Shown here in pieces: positions 1 through 7,140 of a DNA stretch of 37,028 nucleotides. The notes below the pieces were generated by a model. The model ran no database searches, was not told the origin of the DNA, and worked only from the letters and a program-made list of their open reading frames with translations. The stretch comes from Clostridia bacterium (GTDB lineage Bacteria > Bacillota > Clostridia > Lachnospirales > Lachnospiraceae), in NCBI GenBank assembly GCA_910575725.1, contig CAJTFE010000045.1:1-37028 (forward strand). The letters run 5' to 3'. A program made the translations under genes and the position numbers. The stretch's first letter is position 1, and every line of letters starts with the position of its first letter.

Positions 1-3
1 GAC

Positions 4-102
4 ACCTTTCTCATATTAGCATAGGAGGCTTTTTTAAGGTATCCTCTTTGCTACGGCTTACTCTATTCTCCCCAGCATAGCTGGGGGATTGGTGTTTTCA
101 TT
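4..102 (-). mobile_element. IS200-like element 5' end (left copy, reading out of the window)
   Basis: Perfect 99-bp inverted copy of positions 36930-37028. Read on the minus strand it has a hairpin CCCCAGC-ATA-GCTGGGG (70-86), then a leader whose GATACCTT (36-43) can pair with the purine-rich AAGGTGTC at the very edge (1-8). That is the layout of an IS200-type tnpA leader: an end hairpin followed by a Shine-Dalgarno masked by an upstream anti-SD. The transposase itself would lie left of base 1. The repeat is seen directly; the IS200 assignment is inferred from this architecture because no transposase codons are inside the window. Confidence 0.6.
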
Positions 103-231
103 GAATGTTACACCGTTTTCCATTATCATAGAATTCATCATACAGTCCCTTATCTTTGTTTATTCGCAAACTCAAGCATCGGTGTACAAGGGGTACAAAC
201 AAGATTAAAAAGAAATGTTAGATTTGAAAGT

Positions 232-277
232 AAGTAGAGTGGCAAAATCAAGAGTGTTCAGATTTTCCACTCTACTT
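232..277 (-). terminator. Hairpin overlapping the end of the recombinase relic
   Basis: Perfect 11-bp inverted repeat, AAGTAGAGTGG at 232-242 and CCACTCTACTT at 267-277, separated by 24 nt. The stop codon of the recombinase relic (258-260) lies in the loop. There is no clear T run, so terminator function is only a guess; it could equally be part of a recombination end. Confidence 0.35.
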
Positions 278-422
278 GAACGTGGTCGCTGGTTGCGCTG
301 ATTGAAATAATCAGGCCGTCAGCGGCTTTTCTTTTGTCGTCAAAGTCAATGCTGTCCCAGTGGTCAAGGAAATAGGAAAGCTCCTGTTCTTTTTGGGGTG
401 ACATTGCTTGAAATTTGTTATT
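258..422 (-). pseudogene. C-terminal relic of a large serine recombinase
   Basis: A reading frame of about 48 codons from ATG 402-404 to TGA 258-260, open for six more codons upstream before a stop. The peptide includes SYFLDHWDSIDFDDKRKAAD and ends with VEWKI. The HWDS..FDDKR..ADGLI...ATS..V.WKI pattern is typical of the extreme C-terminus of large serine recombinases of Clostridial mobilizable elements (TnpX-like). The catalytic serine domain and zinc region are absent, so this is a relic, left when the MerR/DUF2268 patch or the IS element joined. Family assignment rests on a short tail and was not searched. Confidence 0.55.
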
Positions 423-476
423 TCAAAACCGCCGTAAGGCTACTGCATTTTGTTTTGGCGCGTGAATATCCAGCCG

Positions 477-512
477 CCGAAACAACGGTTTTTTTATATG
501 CCGTTGTTTCGG
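477..512. repeat. 12-bp perfect hairpin downstream of the merR gene
   Basis: CCGAAACAACGG at 477-488 pairs with CCGTTGTTTCGG at 501-512 around a 12-nt T-rich loop. It sits 71 nt past the merR stop and could stop or stabilise that transcript, but there is no T run after the stem on either strand. The stretch 423-583 around it has no convincing gene. Confidence 0.4.
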
Positions 513-583
513 GGCTCATTCGTTTTATTCTAAGAATATCCTTTTTAGCAAGAGTAACAACGAAATTGTTTTGTCCCCAATTT

Positions 584-1354
584 CTATCCTTCTGATACTG
601 AGCAATATATTTTAATTGCTTCATTAAAAAAATTAGCCAAATTTCCACAGCCAAATCTATTTATATATAAGGAAAAACGTTCATCTGAAATATAGAGTTT
701 GCCTAAATATGAAAGCATTTCTTTGTTACAACTATAAAAGTGTTCTGAAATGTAGTCTCGCCATACTTGCACAATTTGCTGAACCTCTTTGCAAGCGGGA
801 GATTGCGTTTCATATAGCGCAAGTTTTTCAAATATCGTTTGCGCCATCGAAAGAAACCTTTCCATTTCTTCATTTTGGATTTTTTTACTTTTTGTAGAAA
901 ACATAGCTTCAAACTCTTTAAAACTATGAGTTTCCCCCCATTTTTCCAAAATTTCCGCTCTGAAGCTCTCCTGTAATTCAACTATTTTTGAATGTGAAAA
1001 TGCGGAAAAGGAGTTGACTTGCTCTCCACTAATTTCTGCTTTTACCAGTTTGACTAAAGCATCTATCCGCTCTCTTTGTGCTTCTAAAATTGCAAGTTGC
1101 TTTTTTAGCACTTCAGATCGATTGTAATATGGAGAGTTAAGTAACTCTTTTATTTCTTTTAGAGCAAACCCCACTTCACGAAAAAACAGTATTTCCTGCA
1201 ATCGACTTAAATCATCTTCTGTATATAAGCGATACTTCGCATCCGTAAGCATAGTAGGTTTTAGCAAGCCTATTTCGTCATAATAGTGGAGCGTTCGTAT
1301 TGTTATACCGGATAATGTGGCTACTTCATGGACAGTCATAGGCTTATTATTCAT
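584..1354 (-). CDS. MerR-family regulator with TipAS-type ligand domain
   Basis: Transcription activator of about 256 residues. The N-terminal part is a MerR winged helix (MTVHEVATLSGITIRTLHYY, then DEIGLLKP) followed by a dimerisation coiled coil around residues 75-110. The C-terminal half has the TipAS antibiotic-recognition pattern: EKWGETHSFKEFE early, then V.VWRDYISEHFY.C..EMLSYLGKLYISDERF and FFNEAIKIYC. The ATG at 1354 is chosen because GGAGG precedes it at 9 nt; a longer frame to 1414 would run inside the upstream gene. The start overlaps the DUF2268 gene by 8 bp, so the two are translationally coupled. Regulators of this type bend a 19-bp-spacer promoter when they bind a drug or peptide ligand; just such a promoter lies at 2285-2315. 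Base composition is AT-rich compared with the cys genes. Confidence 0.85.
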   Translation of the reverse strand: MNNKPMTVHEVATLSGITIRTLHYYDEIGLLKPTMLTDAKYRLYTEDDLSRLQEILFFREVGFALKEIKELLNSPYYNRSEVLKKQLAILEAQRERIDALVKLVKAEISGEQVNSFSAFSHSKIVELQESFRAEILEKWGETHSFKEFEAMFSTKSKKIQNEEMERFLSMAQTIFEKLALYETQSPACKEVQQIVQVWRDYISEHFYSCNKEMLSYLGKLYISDERFSLYINRFGCGNLANFFNEAIKIYCSVSEG

Positions 1355-2258
1355 TCCAAAAATCCTCCGAAACTTCCAAAATCTCGCTTGCGGGCAATAA
1401 GGTTGCTTCAACAATGCTTTTGCCTGTCTTTTTCAGATAATGCTTTACTAAATGATACCCACAGGCATATCCTGCACAATAAGGCAAGCCGACAGCCGGA
1501 TAGCTTTGCAGATTTGCCATTTCATCTCCATACAAATAGGCATTAAGATTTTCAAGGCCCTGTACATTTAATCCATCATAAATAATCGGTTTGATATATT
1601 CGTTTAAGGTTTTTATATCAGTTTTAGTTACCCACGGCCCCGCTTTATCTTCGCCATATAAATAAGTTGCAAAATTTTCAGCAAGTCCTTCGCTAACCAT
1701 CATTTCGGCCAGTGTAATGTCATTTCTCCATCGAATAAATTGAAATCGAATATTATGATTGACTTCATGTGCAAGAGCAACTGGCAACCGCTCCAAAGTA
1801 TATTGATTGGGAACAAGCCATGCAAAAATATAGCCGGGAATACCTCCATCGCCACAATACCCTTCATTAAGTGAAATATAGGGACTTTCGGGATCTGCTA
1901 ACAAAATTGTAAAAAGATATTCCTGTACTGGTACTTCAATACCACTGTTTGCAAAGCAATCCAAAGATTTCTGAATAGATTGTTGACAAGCAGTCCACAG
2001 TAAATCAGAAGAAATTTGCTCAATATTTTTCTGCTGGGATTTGTCTACTCTATTTGGAGCAATATGACCAAGCATACTGCTTGCCATTATTACATCATAT
2101 CCATTAGGCGTTGATGCTTTCATTGGGACACTATAACAGTCCCATTTTTTCTTGAAAGGCATCATTAACTCATAACGATAGATGTCATTTTTCTTTTCAA
2201 TGGACGCATTTGCGATTTTTTGATAAACGCCGTCAGAACGAATATACTTTACTTTCAT
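1347..2258 (-). CDS. DUF2268-type putative zinc metalloprotease
   Basis: Soluble protein of about 303 residues with HEVNH near residue 165 (HExxH pattern) and SEGLAENFA 20-odd residues later, which supplies the third ligand in the DUF2268 family of predicted Zn-dependent proteases. The middle contains ISLNEGYCGDGG, also typical of the family. No signal peptide or membrane segment is visible. The ATG at 2258 is favoured over that at 2267 because AGGAAAGG abuts the latter but is 9 nt from the former. It is first gene of a two-gene operon with the TipA-like merR, driven by a MerR-type promoter, so it is probably the regulated output of that switch. Substrate unknown. Confidence 0.75.
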   Translation of the reverse strand: MKVKYIRSDGVYQKIANASIEKKNDIYRYELMMPFKKKWDCYSVPMKASTPNGYDVIMASSMLGHIAPNRVDKSQQKNIEQISSDLLWTACQQSIQKSLDCFANSGIEVPVQEYLFTILLADPESPYISLNEGYCGDGGIPGYIFAWLVPNQYTLERLPVALAHEVNHNIRFQFIRWRNDITLAEMMVSEGLAENFATYLYGEDKAGPWVTKTDIKTLNEYIKPIIYDGLNVQGLENLNAYLYGDEMANLQSYPAVGLPYCAGYACGYHLVKHYLKKTGKSIVEATLLPASEILEVSEDFWNE

Positions 2259-2284
2259 TTTAATCATCCTTTCCTGTTTTCTCT

Positions 2285-2315
2285 ATAATACACTATGACG
2301 TTACGTGAAAGTCAA
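2285..2315 (-). promoter_or_regulatory. MerR-type promoter and operator of the DUF2268-merR operon
   Basis: On the minus strand, TTGACT (2310-2315) and TATTAT (2285-2290) are separated by exactly 19 bp (2291-2309), the over-long spacer that defines MerR-regulated promoters. Inside it lies a dyad, ACTATGACGT (2292-2301) and ACGTGAAAGT (2303-2312), matching at 8 of 10 positions around one central base. The encoded MerR protein is the obvious ligand-responsive activator, giving autoregulation. Confidence 0.75.
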
Positions 2316-2351
2316 GCGTGTAGAAGTTGTTTTTGCCGTTCAATATAAAAT

Positions 2352-2380
2352 TAAACAGTCATTAGTATGAAATATATAAT
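2352..2380 (+). promoter_or_regulatory. Candidate promoter of the XRE gene
   Basis: TAAACA (2352-2357), 17-bp spacer, TATAAT (2375-2380). The -10 is perfect, the -35 matches 4 of 6. It lies 48 bp before the ATG of the XRE gene and is divergent from the MerR promoter. Confidence 0.5.
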
Positions 2381-2401
2381 CGTTCAAATAATAACACCTG
2401 A

Positions 2402-2417
2402 AATGTAAAATTACATT
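2402..2417. promoter_or_regulatory. Palindromic candidate operator of the XRE gene
   Basis: AATGTAA-AA-TTACATT, flanked by CACCT on the left and AGGTG on the right, so the dyad extends imperfectly to about 28 bp. It lies just downstream of the predicted transcription start and includes the ribosome binding site (AGGTG), a position suited to autorepression by the XRE protein. Confidence 0.45.
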
Positions 2418-2427
2418 AGGTGATATT

Positions 2428-2754
2428 ATGAAGATTGAGAGAGATGAACGACGATTTGATTTTCACGATATAGGGCTCGCCATCAAGCGAGCGTGGGAGG
2501 CTGCTGGAATGACGCAGGAGCAACTGGCCTATATTGTTGACCGGGCTCCGCGCACCATCATGTATAACGAGAATGACGGCCAGCCCCCCAGCCTCAATAC
2601 CTTTTATCAGATGGTGACAATGTTTGATATATCGGTAGATCAATACTTCTATCCGTCCAAGAACAAGGGGAGCGAATGCAGAAAGCGGATTGACGCCATG
2701 CTCAACGCCCTGGACCCAAGCAGAGTTCCGGCGGAAGTCTCCGTTTGTTTATAA
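2428..2754 (+). CDS. Small XRE-family helix-turn-helix regulator, C-terminus truncated
   Basis: 108 residues. The helix-turn-helix spans about residues 15-70 (IGLAIKRAWEAAGMTQEQLA, then YIVDRAPRTI and FDISVDQYFYP). This is the type of small repressor found near the recombinase of Clostridial conjugative and mobilizable elements. Relatives usually continue with an acidic LDDKDL..VEA helix; here the frame diverges after ALDPS and ends with a different tail, suggesting a truncation or rearrangement at about 2715. Ribosome binding site AGGTG lies 7 nt before the ATG. It is the only clear plus-strand gene. With the recombinase relic it suggests the left 3 kb derives from a decayed mobile element. 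Confidence 0.75.
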   Translation: MKIERDERRFDFHDIGLAIKRAWEAAGMTQEQLAYIVDRAPRTIMYNENDGQPPSLNTFYQMVTMFDISVDQYFYPSKNKGSECRKRIDAMLNALDPSRVPAEVSVCL

Positions 2755-2914
2755 GTTCGCACCTTAAGGTATAAAGTAATCTTAAAGCTTCTTCGCCAGC
2801 ATTTGTCAATACATTGTATCTTTTGCATGGCCTGCTATATCTTTCTGCGGTATAATAAGGATAACTATGCCAAAGAACTTACCGAAAAAAGCGATCTGAA
2901 TGAAACCTATTTTG

Positions 2915-3125
2915 AGGTGCAGGAGCCTGCTTGGACGGACGGATTTTCCAATATCCTGTGTCCGGCTGTTTGCAAACGCTCTGTCTGATATGAGCGTACA
3001 TTGCCAAGAGATCTAAAAGCCCTCTCACACACAAAGGCAATGTACGGCCAGAGCAGACAGAGTGTACGCGAACCGTCCGAACACAGATATGGAAAATCCG
3101 TCCGTCCAAGCAGGCTCCTGCACCT
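2915..3125 (-). repeat. Long-hairpin element, copy 1
   Basis: Two perfect 36-nt arms (2915-2950 and 3090-3125) enclose further paired blocks: CTCTGTCTG (2979-2987) with CAGACAGAG (3054-3062), and CGTACATTGCC (2995-3005) with GGCAATGTACG (3036-3046). Between the stems are motifs shared with copy 2 at 10399-10606, such as GTGTCCGGCTGTT on the left and GAACCGTCCGAACACAGATA on the right. The outer arms of the two copies are unrelated in sequence. It begins 24 nt past the stop of the lipoprotein gene, so it would be in that operon's 3' untranslated RNA. The bases from 2755 to 2914 contain no supportable gene. Confidence 0.8.
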
Positions 3126-3148
3126 TAAATCGTCCCCCTCACCAAAAT

Positions 3149-3721
3149 CTACCACCCATAATTAATCCCCGTAATCTCAAACCCTCCATTCACCACCCCA
3201 AAAGTAATACTAGCGCTCCCCTCCGCATCATAGTCCATTAGGGTAAACCCAGCCATACTAGCAGCCAAATCCTCCACATCCGCCTTCTCAATAGAACTCT
3301 GCATCCCCTCCGAAAACACCTCATCCGGATCAAGGGCCAAAAAGGCCTCCTTCGTCTCCACTACACCAACCTCGTCCAGTCCAACATAAACCGGAAAACC
3401 CGTCAGCTCTGCAAGCTTCCCCAGATCCTTCTCAGCCACAACCTCTTTGATCAAAGCCGCAAAATCCGCAACCTCACCCATATCCGCATCAAAATTATCC
3501 AAATTACTATCCGGTTCCGTCATTCCATCCTCAGAAGCTTCCACCTCATCTCCTGGTTCTGCTTCCTCCTTTGCAGGAATCTCCTGTGCATCCTCCGCCT
3601 CATCTTCCGTCTGCTCCACAGCCGCCGGAGTCTCTTCCTCTTTCTTCTCATCCCCCTTACAGGCCGAAAGTCCCATCACTAAAACCATTGCCACTGCCAA
3701 AATAAATCCTCTTCTTTTCAT
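3149..3721 (-). CDS. Putative lipoprotein of the sigV operon
   Basis: 190 residues. It has a lipoprotein signal: MKRR, a hydrophobic run, then MGLSAC with the lipidated cysteine at residue 21. A very acidic linker (about residues 24-75, rich in E and D) leads to a folded C-terminal domain of about 110 residues ending in ITGINYGW. I do not recognise that domain. The start at 3721 is taken because AGGAAAGG is 9 nt upstream; two ATG codons just before it are too close. It follows rsiV by 16 bp and shares its operon, so it is probably a surface protein of the envelope-stress regulon. Third positions are strongly biased, as in its neighbours. Confidence 0.7.
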   Translation of the reverse strand: MKRRGFILAVAMVLVMGLSACKGDEKKEEETPAAVEQTEDEAEDAQEIPAKEEAEPGDEVEASEDGMTEPDSNLDNFDADMGEVADFAALIKEVVAEKDLGKLAELTGFPVYVGLDEVGVVETKEAFLALDPDEVFSEGMQSSIEKADVEDLAASMAGFTLMDYDAEGSASITFGVVNGGFEITGINYGW

Positions 3722-3737
3722 ATCCATCATCCTTTCC

Positions 3738-4610
3738 TTATAAAGCAATCTCAAACTCCACCTCACCCATACTACCGGGCGCAATGGCGTATTTTTCAAA
3801 TACAATCACCGGATTCCCCTTGTCATTCACATAGAAATCAGGTTCTGCCGCAATCGTTTCAAAACCGCCCTCCTCCGCTGTAAAGAAGGACTCACCCTTT
3901 TTTGTCCGTTCCTCAATCTGGGCGCGAATGCTTTCGTTTGCCCTCTCCATATAGTCCGGCCCCAGAAGATCTCCAAGCGTCAGAAATTCACAGCTGTCCA
4001 AATCCAGATTATAAAAACGAGTCTCAGCGTAAGCGCTCGTCCAGCTCTCAGTCCCCTTTACCACAAACGACAGAATCTTCTCCGTCTGATTCTTAATCTC
4101 ATACCATACATTGATACGGATATCATGCTCCGCCCATTCCTCTTCTGTGCCTCCGGTTTCCAGGAAGGCCTTTTTATACTCCTCAGCCCTCTGGACAGCT
4201 TCACGCTCATACTGGGCCGTCATTTTCTCAATCTGCGCATTCACCTCCTCTGACAGGCTCTGTCCGCTCTCGCCTAGAGCCACACCTGGAATCTCTGCGG
4301 CAATCTGAGTGTCTCCTTCTGTTTTTTCATAAGAACGGATCGTCAGAATCCGTGCAAGCTCTCCAACCACAGGCAGCTTCTGCGCTTCCATTGCAAAAGC
4401 CTCGCTGGTATTCAGCCCAATGACGGTCACTGCGGCGAATGCAGCAGCCATTCCCATGGCCCATTTGTACACCTGCCTTTGTCTGCATCTAAGAAGCCTT
4501 TTAGCTCTCTTTCTCCGGGATGCTTTGACAGCCTCCTGTACCTTTTCCTCCAAAGCCTCCGGAATCGGGATTCCTTCATAAGTCTCTCTGCTCTTCTCCA
4601 AGTCGTTCAA
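3738..4610 (-). CDS. rsiV: RsiV-like anti-sigma factor (DUF3298)
   Basis: 290 residues, type II membrane topology: a basic cytoplasmic N-terminus (residues 1-48, with ASRRKRAKRLL), one membrane segment at about 49-68, then an extracytoplasmic domain. The C-terminal part carries the DUF3298 pattern FYNLDLDSCEFLTLGDLLG, then FYVNDKGNPVIVFEKYAIAP near the end. In Bacillus and Clostridioides RsiV binds lysozyme through this domain and is then cleaved to release SigV. The ATG overlaps the sigma factor stop (ATGA, 4607-4610), so the pair is translationally coupled. By homology of architecture it holds the upstream sigma factor inactive until lysozyme or another envelope signal arrives. Confidence 0.85.
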   Translation of the reverse strand: MNDLEKSRETYEGIPIPEALEEKVQEAVKASRRKRAKRLLRCRQRQVYKWAMGMAAAFAAVTVIGLNTSEAFAMEAQKLPVVGELARILTIRSYEKTEGDTQIAAEIPGVALGESGQSLSEEVNAQIEKMTAQYEREAVQRAEEYKKAFLETGGTEEEWAEHDIRINVWYEIKNQTEKILSFVVKGTESWTSAYAETRFYNLDLDSCEFLTLGDLLGPDYMERANESIRAQIEERTKKGESFFTAEEGGFETIAAEPDFYVNDKGNPVIVFEKYAIAPGSMGEVEFEIAL

Positions 4611-5098
4611 ATCTTCATTCCCTCCATTTCCACACGCAGGGCCTTAAGACCCCGATAAAGCTTCGCCTTCACCGTATTCAGATTAAGCATTGTAACCTCC
4701 GCAATCTCCTGCAGGGACAATTCCTCATAAAACCGAAGCCGGATGATATTCTGCACCTCCGCCGGAAGCCCTTGAATCCGTTCATACAAGTCCTCCCTGC
4801 CGGCGTATTCCGGATCGCAGACGCAGGCTTCCTCGTCCAAAGGCTCCGAAAGCAGCAGTTCTCTGCGGTTTTTCCGAAGAAAGCTCATACTCTCGTTTGT
4901 CAAAATCCTGTAAAACCAGGTCTTTAACGCATGGATATCCCGAAGATCCGCCGCATGCTCCAAAGCCTTGCAGACGGCATTTTGCACCACATCCATTGCG
5001 TCCTGCTCATTTTGCACATTCGAATATGCAATCCGGTAAAACTTTTTCTGATTTTCTAAAATGTATTCCACAATTTCTTCAAAATGATCCTGCTGCAT
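4607..5098 (-). CDS. sigV: ECF sigma factor, SigV-like
   Basis: 163 residues. Region 2 lies at about residues 10-75 (YRIAYSNVQNEQDAMDVVQN, then LKTWFYRILTNESMSFLRK) and region 4 at about 105-158 (VQNIIRLRFYEELSLQEIAE, then LNLNTVKAKLYRGLKALR). There is no C-terminal extension. AGGAGG stands 5 nt before the ATG. It is first gene of the operon sigV-rsiV-lipoprotein. Pairing with an RsiV-type partner indicates the SigV group of lysozyme-responsive ECF factors. I could not identify a convincing self-recognised promoter upstream. Confidence 0.88.
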   Translation of the reverse strand: MQQDHFEEIVEYILENQKKFYRIAYSNVQNEQDAMDVVQNAVCKALEHAADLRDIHALKTWFYRILTNESMSFLRKNRRELLLSEPLDEEACVCDPEYAGREDLYERIQGLPAEVQNIIRLRFYEELSLQEIAEVTMLNLNTVKAKLYRGLKALRVEMEGMKI

Positions 5099-5172
5099 TT
5101 TTCCCTCCTGACTGCGCAGCCCTTGTCTCTTTCACCAGTACAAGTTATCAAACAGTATTCTTTTATAATGAT

Positions 5173-5190
5173 GTAAAAAAGCTTTTTTAC
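5173..5190. repeat. 18-bp perfect palindrome upstream of sigV
   Basis: GTAAAAAAGC followed by its mirror TTTTTTAC gives an uninterrupted 18-bp palindrome 75 bp before the sigV ATG. It could be a protein-binding site for control of sigV or a minimal terminator; the sequence does not decide between these. Confidence 0.45.
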
Positions 5191-5255
5191 CCTTTCATAT
5201 GATAGACTATAGAATCCTTGGAAAAGTTGCAGACTTTATAAAAAAACAGCATTGC

Positions 5256-5311
5256 ATAAATAACAGTGAATCCTGGCCCGGATAGCGGGCGCAGGATTCA
5301 CTGTTATTTAT
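5256..5311 (-). terminator. Strong hairpin terminator of the two-component operon
   Basis: A 20-bp perfect stem (5256-5275 with 5292-5311, containing AACAGTGAATCCTG) is continued by an inner GCCCG/CGGGC stem. On the minus strand a run of seven T follows about 12 nt later. It lies 41 nt past the histidine kinase stop and separates that operon from sigV. Confidence 0.75.
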
Positions 5312-5351
5312 ACCTATAGGATAACCATTCTGTACCAGGCAGACATTTTCC

Positions 5352-6305
5352 TTATTCCGCCTTGGCTTTGCATACAATGGCTGTAAGATACGCTTCTTCC
5401 CTCTTTGGAAGAAAGATGGAAAACACCGTCTTCTCTCCCGATGCCACCTTCATATAGCCTCCCTGGGCCCGGATAATTTCCCTTGCCAGATAAAGGCCAA
5501 GCCCTACTCCTTCCTCCTCCCGGTTCTTAGGCGAGCGGTAAAATCTCTGAAAGATCTTTGGAATATCCTCCTCCGGAATTCCCTTTCCATGATCCGTCAC
5601 ATCAATCCGGTAAAAGAGCTCATAAGCACGCCCTTCTATAAGAACCGTATCCCCATGGAAGGTATACTTGACGGCATTGTCCAAAAGATTCCACAAAGCC
5701 TCCCCCGTCCACTTAGGGTCAAACCAGGCCAGATCCGTCCCCTCCTCAACCTGCCATGCAAGGCGTACTCCCTTTTTCTCTGCAAGAAAAGCGCCTTCTT
5801 CCACAGTCCCTGCCACAAGCTCACGAACGGAGTTCATCTTGGGAGAAGGGCAGATAATTCCATGTTCCAGACGGGAACCCTTGATAAGGGATGTAATAAG
5901 AAATTGAAGCTTTTCCGCCTGCAAGGTAAGCTGCCGGGAAAGCTCTCTTGATTCTTTTGGCACCTGCTCCCCAAGGAGGCCGGCATACAATACCAGATTG
6001 GCGATAGGCGTCTTCGTCTGATGGGAGATATCTGCAATCAGTCCGTGAATTTCTGCCTGTTCCTTTGAAAGCCTCTGTTCCTTTCCTGACTGCCGGCTAA
6101 GATACTGGCAGAGCCTTGCTTCAAAGGAAGAAAGGCGGCTTTCGTCATAATGCTGCTCTTCAAAGCTTCCGTCTATGGCTGCTTCCAGCATTTGATCCAT
6201 CCGATCCAGATGACGGTGGATCCTGCTTCTCTGTACAAGGATACAGACGGCCAGCGCTGCCGCAATGACAGCAAATACGGCACAGAGGATCGTCTCATTA
6301 TCCAT
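5352..6305 (-). CDS. Sensor histidine kinase
   Basis: 317 residues with one N-terminal membrane segment (about 5-23) and almost no extracellular part, so it is an intramembrane-sensing type. H box ADISHQTKTPIANL with phosphoacceptor H95; N box WNLLDNAVKYT; G1 box DHGKGIPEEDIPKIFQRFYR; G2 box GVGLGLYLAREII. The architecture resembles the VncS-like kinases of Firmicutes. The start overlaps the response regulator stop by 8 bp, with GAGAGG 5 nt upstream. No transporter gene is adjacent, so the stimulus cannot be read from context. The gene ends at a strong hairpin. Confidence 0.9.
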   Translation of the reverse strand: MDNETILCAVFAVIAAALAVCILVQRSRIHRHLDRMDQMLEAAIDGSFEEQHYDESRLSSFEARLCQYLSRQSGKEQRLSKEQAEIHGLIADISHQTKTPIANLVLYAGLLGEQVPKESRELSRQLTLQAEKLQFLITSLIKGSRLEHGIICPSPKMNSVRELVAGTVEEGAFLAEKKGVRLAWQVEEGTDLAWFDPKWTGEALWNLLDNAVKYTFHGDTVLIEGRAYELFYRIDVTDHGKGIPEEDIPKIFQRFYRSPKNREEEGVGLGLYLAREIIRAQGGYMKVASGEKTVFSIFLPKREEAYLTAIVCKAKAE

Positions 6306-7008
6306 GGGTACCTCTCTGCATGCCTCCTATACGCTCATCCGACCAGGTATAGCCGATCCCGTAGACAGTTTTGATGTATCTGGGGGCAGAGGAGTTATCC
6401 TCCAGTTTATCCCTGAGACGCTTGATGGTGACGGATAGGGCATTTTCATCTACATACTGGGCGCCGTCGGTCCAGATGCGATCCACAAGTTCACCCCTTG
6501 ATAGGGTGAGCCCCCGGTTCTCCACCAGAAGCTTTAGGAGCTTCTGTTCGGTTTTACTAAGCTCTATGCGCTGGTTTCCTTTGATAAACTCCATACTGGA
6601 GAAGGAAAAATAAAACTTTCCTGCCTGGTATACCTGCAATCCGCCCCGGCGCATTTTCCGCATCTGGGTGTTGATCCGGGCTCTCAGCACCATAAGGCTG
6701 AAGGGCTTGGTGATATAGTCGTCCGCCCCAAGCTCCAGTCCGGTGACAATCTCGGTTTCCAGATCATTTGCCGTGAGTATCACTACCGGCGTCTCCTGCT
6801 TTTCCTTAATCTCCGAAAGAAGCGTAAGCCCATTGCCGTCCGGCAGATTCAAGTCCAGAATCACCAGGGAAATCTCTTGACGCTCTAAGGTTTTCCTGGC
6901 CTCTGCCAGATCATGGGCCTGTAAAAACAAATAGCCTTCCGCTTTTAATGCCAGGGCAATGCCATTGCTTAAGGCTTTATCATCCTCAACAATCAAAATC
7001 TTTTCCAT
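6298..7008 (-). CDS. OmpR/PhoB-family response regulator
   Basis: 236 residues. Receiver domain at 1-115 with the acidic pair D9/D10, phosphorylated D52 in LVILDLNLPDG, T79 and K101 in YITKPF. C-terminal winged helix at about 130-225 with LSKTEQKLLKLLVENRG and YIKTVYGIGYTW. It is first in the operon with the kinase that follows. AAGGAG lies 8 nt before the ATG. Two TTCTTAA repeats 10 bp apart at 7086-7102 are a plausible site for its own binding. Confidence 0.92.
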   Translation of the reverse strand: MEKILIVEDDKALSNGIALALKAEGYLFLQAHDLAEARKTLERQEISLVILDLNLPDGNGLTLLSEIKEKQETPVVILTANDLETEIVTGLELGADDYITKPFSLMVLRARINTQMRKMRRGGLQVYQAGKFYFSFSSMEFIKGNQRIELSKTEQKLLKLLVENRGLTLSRGELVDRIWTDGAQYVDENALSVTIKRLRDKLEDNSSAPRYIKTVYGIGYTWSDERIGGMQRGTHG

Positions 7009-7085
7009 TTGTTATGCTCCTTCTTGCTGTCTGATGTACCAATGTTTCGATTGTAGCGGAAGAATTTTGAAAAAGGATGATTCTT

Positions 7086-7102
7086 TTCTTAAGAATTCTT
7101 AA
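7086..7102. promoter_or_regulatory. Candidate binding site for the response regulator
   Basis: Direct repeats TTCTTAA at 7086-7092 and 7096-7102, a 10-bp period as used by OmpR-family dimers; the same bases also form the palindrome TTAAGAATTCTTAA (7089-7102). They lie about 80 bp upstream of the response regulator ATG. Confidence 0.4.
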
Positions 7103-7140
7103 ATTTTCCGTCAACTTCCGCTTTTGGGGATTTCAAAAAG

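Noticed and set aside
183..197. TGTAC-AAGGG-GTACA imperfect palindrome as an attachment site
   Set aside because: Only 5-bp arms and no second copy in the window; too weak to annotate, so it is mentioned only as a possibility in a finding.
418..654. Short minus-strand frame overlapping the end of the MerR gene
   Set aside because: Out of phase with merR, contains the 12-bp hairpin and has no conserved motif.
2803..2988. Plus-strand frame before and into long-hairpin copy 1
   Set aside because: No ribosome site and its 3' part is the hairpin arm itself; no family resemblance.
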